Shown here piece after piece: positions 6,494 through 6,689 of a stretch of DNA of 6,689 bases. Source of the DNA: Paracoccaceae bacterium (GTDB lineage: Bacteria; Pseudomonadota; Alphaproteobacteria; Rhodobacterales; Rhodobacteraceae); assembly GCA_027069385.1 (NCBI GenBank), contig JALXER010000136.1, positions 1 through 6,689 of the forward strand, given 5' to 3'. How positions within the stretch are numbered: position 1 is the first letter of the stretch; every line of letters begins with the position of its first letter. Under the pieces are notes generated by a model. It had not been told where the DNA came from and did not search any database. It saw only the letters and a list, made by a program, of their open reading frames with translations. The translations under genes were made by a program, and so were the position numbers.

Positions 6494-6552
6494 TTCACAC
6501 CCCCATCCGCATACGAGAGGCATCCGCGACCAGATAAGTGCGGGGGATTGAA
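6494..6552 (-). ncRNA. Structured rpsF leader, candidate S6:S18-binding autoregulatory element
   Basis: The untranslated region between the promoter and rpsF is about 95 bases. On the minus strand UUCA (6552-6549) and CCCCC (6546-6542) can pair with UGAA (6497-6494) and GGGGG (6504-6500), and GCA (6541-6539) with UGC (6511-6509), leaving GGAU as a 3'-side bulge. A direct repeat GCGGATG appears at 6527-6521 and 6510-6504. In many bacteria the S6:S18 complex binds a leader structure in its own mRNA that imitates its 16S rRNA site and contains a CCG element; a CCG is present at the base of the inner stem (6543-6541). The assignment rests on position and plausible folding only. The predicted start of transcription is near 6548, so the outermost pairs may not be transcribed. 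Confidence 0.4.
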
Positions 6553-6554
6553 GC

Positions 6555-6582
6555 GTTATAGCGATGTCCGCCCGAATTGCAA
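6555..6582 (-). promoter_or_regulatory. Sigma70-type promoter of the rpsF-rpsR-rplI operon
   Basis: On the minus strand TTGCAA (6582-6577) is followed after 16 bases by TATAAC (6560-6555). Read as CTTGCA, the -35 has a 17-base spacer and matches the CTTG-type -35 common in alphaproteobacteria. Transcription should start near 6548, about 95 bases before rpsF. It is the only good promoter match between the right edge and rpsF. Confidence 0.7.
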
Positions 6583-6663
6583 GTGCGAACCGCCATGCCC
6601 GACCAATGCCACCAACCACCCCCGTCGCCCTCCCAGCCCCGATCATAGCGCTAAAGAACAGGT

Positions 6664-6689
6664 GCGTTTTGAAACAAGTTTCAAAACGC
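6664..6689. promoter_or_regulatory. Perfect 12-bp-arm palindrome, operator-like
   Basis: GCGTTTTGAAAC (6664-6675) and its exact reverse complement (6678-6689) flank a 2-base AA centre. The core GAAAC-AA-GTTTC fits the published half-site pattern of PsrA, a TetR-family regulator of fatty acid genes in Pseudomonas ([G/C]AAAC-N2-4-GTTT[G/C]). The site is about 80 bases upstream of the rpsF -35 and may belong to a divergent gene to the right, outside the window. No U-run follows on the minus strand, and no plus-strand gene lies to its left, so a terminator is less likely. The regulator's identity is inferred. Confidence 0.55.

Noticed and set aside
6455..6646. A 63-codon minus-strand frame upstream of rpsF.
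   Set aside because: It spans the operon promoter and structured leader, and no family character is visible.

Overview
The window looks like chromosomal DNA of an alphaproteobacterium, most likely a member of the Rhodobacterales/Roseobacter group. The basis is a moderately high GC content, an rpsF-rpsR-rplI operon whose L9 carries a long acidic tail, a DnaB with an insertion of the alphaproteobacterial type between Walker A and the SLEM motif, and a fused NuoE-NuoF subunit like the beta subunit of Methylobacterium formate dehydrogenase 1. This placement rests on protein character only; no search was run.

Left part (1-936, minus strand): two adjacent genes, 3 bases apart, encode small secreted proteins of unknown function. 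They are clearly paralogues, because the four cysteines in each have identical spacing. The second gene runs off the left edge, and the last 45 bases there hold a perfect 16-bp inverted repeat. A 160-base divergent intergenic region follows, containing short repeats.

Middle (1097-2791, plus strand): a 564-residue NADH-binding flavoprotein with an N-terminal NuoE-like [2Fe-2S] domain and a NuoF-like FMN/NADH/[4Fe-4S] domain. It is most like the beta subunit of an NAD-dependent formate dehydrogenase. No catalytic alpha subunit lies beside it in the window. It converges on dnaB across a 163-base spacer packed with GC-rich hairpins.

Right part (2955-6453, minus strand, read right to left): rpsF (S6), rpsR (S18) and rplI (L9) form a tight operon with a clear sigma70-like promoter and a structured leader. 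The operon ends in a strong intrinsic terminator. A PAP2-family membrane phosphatase gene starts 16 bases beyond the terminator's U-run, and dnaB (replicative helicase) follows. A perfect 12-bp-arm palindrome occupies the right edge (6664-6689), upstream of the operon promoter, and resembles an operator that may serve a divergent gene outside the window.

Most of the window is housekeeping. I see no CRISPR array, tRNA, rRNA, insertion sequence or phage gene, and no convincing new multi-gene system. The points most worth a second look are the paralogous four-cysteine secreted pair, the isolated beta subunit, the two edge palindromes and the rpsF leader.
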